This document shows, piece by piece, positions 59,650 to 60,000 of a stretch of 60,000 nucleotides of DNA. The DNA is taken from positions 24,749,003-24,809,002 of the forward strand of contig NC_135551.1 in NCBI RefSeq assembly GCF_964340395.1, given 5' to 3'. This stretch comes from Glandiceps talaboti. Its lineage: Eukaryota; Hemichordata; Enteropneusta; Spengelidae. Position 1 is the first letter of the stretch. Every line of letters begins with the position of its first letter. A program made the translations under genes and the position numbers. The notes under the pieces are model-generated. The model ran no database searches, had not been told where the DNA came from, and was given only the letters and a program-made list of their open reading frames with translations.

Positions 59650-60000
59650 TTATTGTGTACTTAGTCTACGAAAACAACAAATGTAGGTTGATGCGAATGC
59701 CTTCCTGTGATTCTCACTGCCAAAGTTATAGAGATAAGGATTGATGGCAAAATTCACACACACAAGTAGAAATGAAACAAATGTAGCACCTCTGAAGGTA
59801 TCCGGCGAATGAAAGACTTGTAGAGAAGCTAAAACGAAGATAAAACTTAGTGGTGATAAACAAACAATGAATAAAACAGTTATTGTTACACACATAATCA
59901 AAACCTGCATATCATTCTTTTTCAACGTTGGAGATCTTATTCCAAGGTTTAATCTGCGTTTCTTCAGTCTCAATACCTCTCTGATGATAAGAATGTACAA
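59650..60000 (-). CDS. GPCR-3: class A GPCR, C-terminal part (cut by window edge)
   Basis: The visible 116 residues run from the end of TM5 (YILIIREVLRLKKRR) through TM6 (CVTITVLFIVCLSPLSF; same C-x-x-P and no Trp as GPCR-2) and TM7 (VCVNFAINPYLYNFGSENH) to a tail with ICC, ending at a stop. No frame defects are seen. It is more diverged from GPCR-1 and GPCR-2 than they are from each other, so it is an older paralogue. The N-terminus lies beyond 60000. Confidence 0.9.
   Translation of the reverse strand: MYILIIREVLRLKKRRLNLGIRSPTLKKNDMQVLIMCVTITVLFIVCLSPLSFIFVLASLQVFHSPDTFRGATFVSFLLVCVNFAINPYLYNFGSENHRKAFASTYICCFRRLSTQ

Overview
The window looks like repeat-rich, AT-rich nuclear DNA from an animal, most likely a marine invertebrate. 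The evidence is introns with GT/AG sites, single-exon class A GPCR genes in tandem, CR1/L2-type and other non-LTR retrotransposons, Penelope-like retroelement (PLE) fragments, tetranucleotide microsatellites and large satellite arrays. I see no bacterial operon, CRISPR array or rRNA. The phylum cannot be fixed from sequence alone. Lineage-specific GPCR expansions of this kind are known in sea urchins, hemichordates and lancelets, but molluscs are not excluded.

Layout. (1) 0-4 kb, minus strand: a spliced gene not visible as any long ORF. Six coding exons, all phase 0, encode about 201 residues with a signal peptide and a charged body rich in dibasic sites. (2) 4.1-46.4 kb: a tandem array of about 2.7-2.85 kb units, each carrying the same decayed PLE reverse transcriptase fragment. 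Four units are clear and a fifth is strongly diverged. (3) Unit 3 is split at 12.04/42.60 kb by a minus-strand CR1/L2-type LINE. (4) That LINE is itself split at an 8-bp sequence (ctaagttc at 12,843 and 40,513) by a 27.7-kb block. Removing the block and one copy of the 8 bp restores the LINE reading frame. (5) The block holds a decayed second LINE, a 10.5-kb satellite of 169-bp monomers with higher-order organisation, 7 kb of strand-switching CTATA/TATAG pentanucleotide repeats, another PLE fragment, a long inverted repeat and a 236-bp tandem repeat. (6) 46.4-52 kb: non-coding sequence with small inverted-repeat elements and one end of a microsatellite-bearing element family. (7) 52-60 kb, minus strand: three related GPCR genes in tandem. 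The first is frameshifted at a homopolymer, the second is intact (318 aa), and the third is cut by the window edge. The first two lie in a duplication of about 3.7 kb. A 1.4-kb element with about 147-bp internal repeats is inserted beside the second gene, and the first gene's flank gives the approximate empty site. (8) 58.4-58.9 kb: a 292-bp MITE-like element next to an unassigned exon with good splice sites.

The only genes likely to be functional here are the six-exon secreted-protein gene, GPCR-2, GPCR-3 (partial) and perhaps the orphan exon at 58.7 kb. Everything else is repeat-derived or unassigned. All identifications come from reading translations and repeats by eye; none has been checked by a database search.
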